From: Enterovirga rhinocerotis | GTDB lineage: Bacteria; Pseudomonadota; Alphaproteobacteria; Rhizobiales; Beijerinckiaceae | DNA: 64,000 nucleotides | Direction of reading: 5' to 3' | NCBI RefSeq assembly: GCF_004363955.1 | Contig: NZ_SNZR01000017.1 | Coordinates: 181,879-245,878 of the forward strand | Shown: positions 63,674-64,000 of the stretch, piece after piece | Numbering within the stretch: position 1 is the stretch's first letter | How the letters are laid out: each line of letters opens with the position of its first letter | Translations under genes and position numbers: made by a program | The notes under the pieces: generated by a model | What the model saw: the letters and a program-made list of their open reading frames with translations, nothing else | Told to the model about the DNA's origin: nothing | Database searches by the model: none

Positions 63674-64000
63674 GGCCGCGCGGTCGGAGATGGACCGCCC
63701 GCCTGGCCGGTCTCCTCGAGCCCGACCAGGCCGATCTTGAGATAACCCGCCTGCCGCAGGAGGTTCATCACGCCCATCAGCTCGCGATAGGGCACCGCGC
63801 CGTCCGCGCGCACGAAGACGCGCTGCTGGCGGTCGCCCCCCGTCTGCCCGTCGAGCAGCGAGCGCAGGCTCGCGCGCGGCACGTCGTCCTGGCCGAGGGC
63901 GAGGCTCAGGTCGGGCTTGACCGTCAGGAAGATCGGCTTGTCGGGCCGGGGCTGGGTCTCGGCATTCGAGACCGGAAGATCGACCGCGACATCGACGGTC
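63670..64000 (-). CDS. exbD: Biopolymer transporter ExbD (5' end outside window)
   Basis: The C-terminal 109 or so residues of ExbD; the N-terminal membrane helix lies beyond the right edge. The visible chain starts VDVAVDLPVSNAETQPRP, continues DKPIFLTVKPDLSLALGQDD, and includes RVFVRADGAVPYRELMGVM and LLRQAGYLKIGLVGLEE, typical of the periplasmic domain. Partner of TonB in the inner membrane. Confidence 0.92.
   Translation of the reverse strand, partial: TVDVAVDLPVSNAETQPRPDKPIFLTVKPDLSLALGQDDVPRASLRSLLDGQTGGDRQQRVFVRADGAVPYRELMGVMNLLRQAGYLKIGLVGLEETGQAGGPSPTARP

Overview
This window is a GC-rich (roughly two-thirds G+C by eye) chromosomal segment of an alphaproteobacterium, most likely order Hyphomicrobiales (Rhizobiales). 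The evidence is the cmk-aroA / TIGR02300 protein / tRNA-Ala block, the NasS-NasT nitrate regulators, NirA with a CysJ-like partner, class II-like EPSP synthase, and several palindromic intergenic repeat families of types known from Rhizobiales. I cannot assign a genus from sequence alone. No phage, insertion sequence or CRISPR array was seen.

Layout. 1-3.2 kb: the start of a urea ABC transporter operon (urtA, urtB; the rest lies off the left edge) behind a good sigma-54 promoter. 3.4-7.8 kb: a lipoprotein DUF900 hydrolase, a DUF4105 membrane protein, and a DUF350-DUF1190-glutathionylspermidine-synthase-like operon (relatives of E. coli yjfL-yjfM-yjfC). 7.9-11.1 kb: two SDR dehydrogenases and an APC-type permease. 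11.2-16.8 kb: a tightly overlapping catabolic operon (small SCP2-like protein, alpha/beta hydrolase, periplasmic binding protein, aldehyde dehydrogenase, beta-hydroxyacid dehydrogenase, IclR regulator). 16.8-30.3 kb: a complete nitrate assimilation locus on the minus strand, in transcription order nasT, nasS, ANTAR-type antitermination leader, nrtA, nrtB, nrtD, FAD oxidoreductase, nirA, CysJ-like reductase, nasA, then an SDR.

30.3-33.7 kb: a sensor kinase, a stand-alone receiver and a receiver-kinase fusion, translationally coupled. 33.8-40 kb: housekeeping genes (secA, cupin, cmk, aroA, TIGR02300, tRNA-Ala). 40.1-47.5 kb: a TetR-controlled acyl-CoA catabolic cluster (binding protein, acyl-CoA ligase, two crotonase-fold proteins, SDR, acyl-CoA dehydrogenase) with a divergent promoter carrying a perfect palindrome. 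47.5-58 kb: GlsB-like membrane protein, a small hypothetical protein, aldehyde dehydrogenase, M23 peptidase, Bcp peroxiredoxin, a large AsmA/YhdP-like protein, tyrS and anmK. 58-64 kb: an RTX calcium-binding protein behind an AT-richer gap, a GAF-PAS-GGDEF-EAL protein, tonB, and exbD cut by the right edge.

The best-supported regulatory story is nitrogen control. Sigma-54 (-24/-12) elements precede both urtA and nasT. Between nasS and nrtA lies an RNA with two hairpins having A-N-N-G-N-N hexaloops; the second overlaps the 5' arm of an intrinsic terminator. This is the expected target of the ANTAR protein NasT, which NasS would hold inactive without nitrate. The less understood parts are the DUF350/DUF1190/ATP-grasp operon, two catabolic operons that each carry a solitary type I binding protein without permease genes, and a tRNA-sized structured element next to tRNA-Ala.
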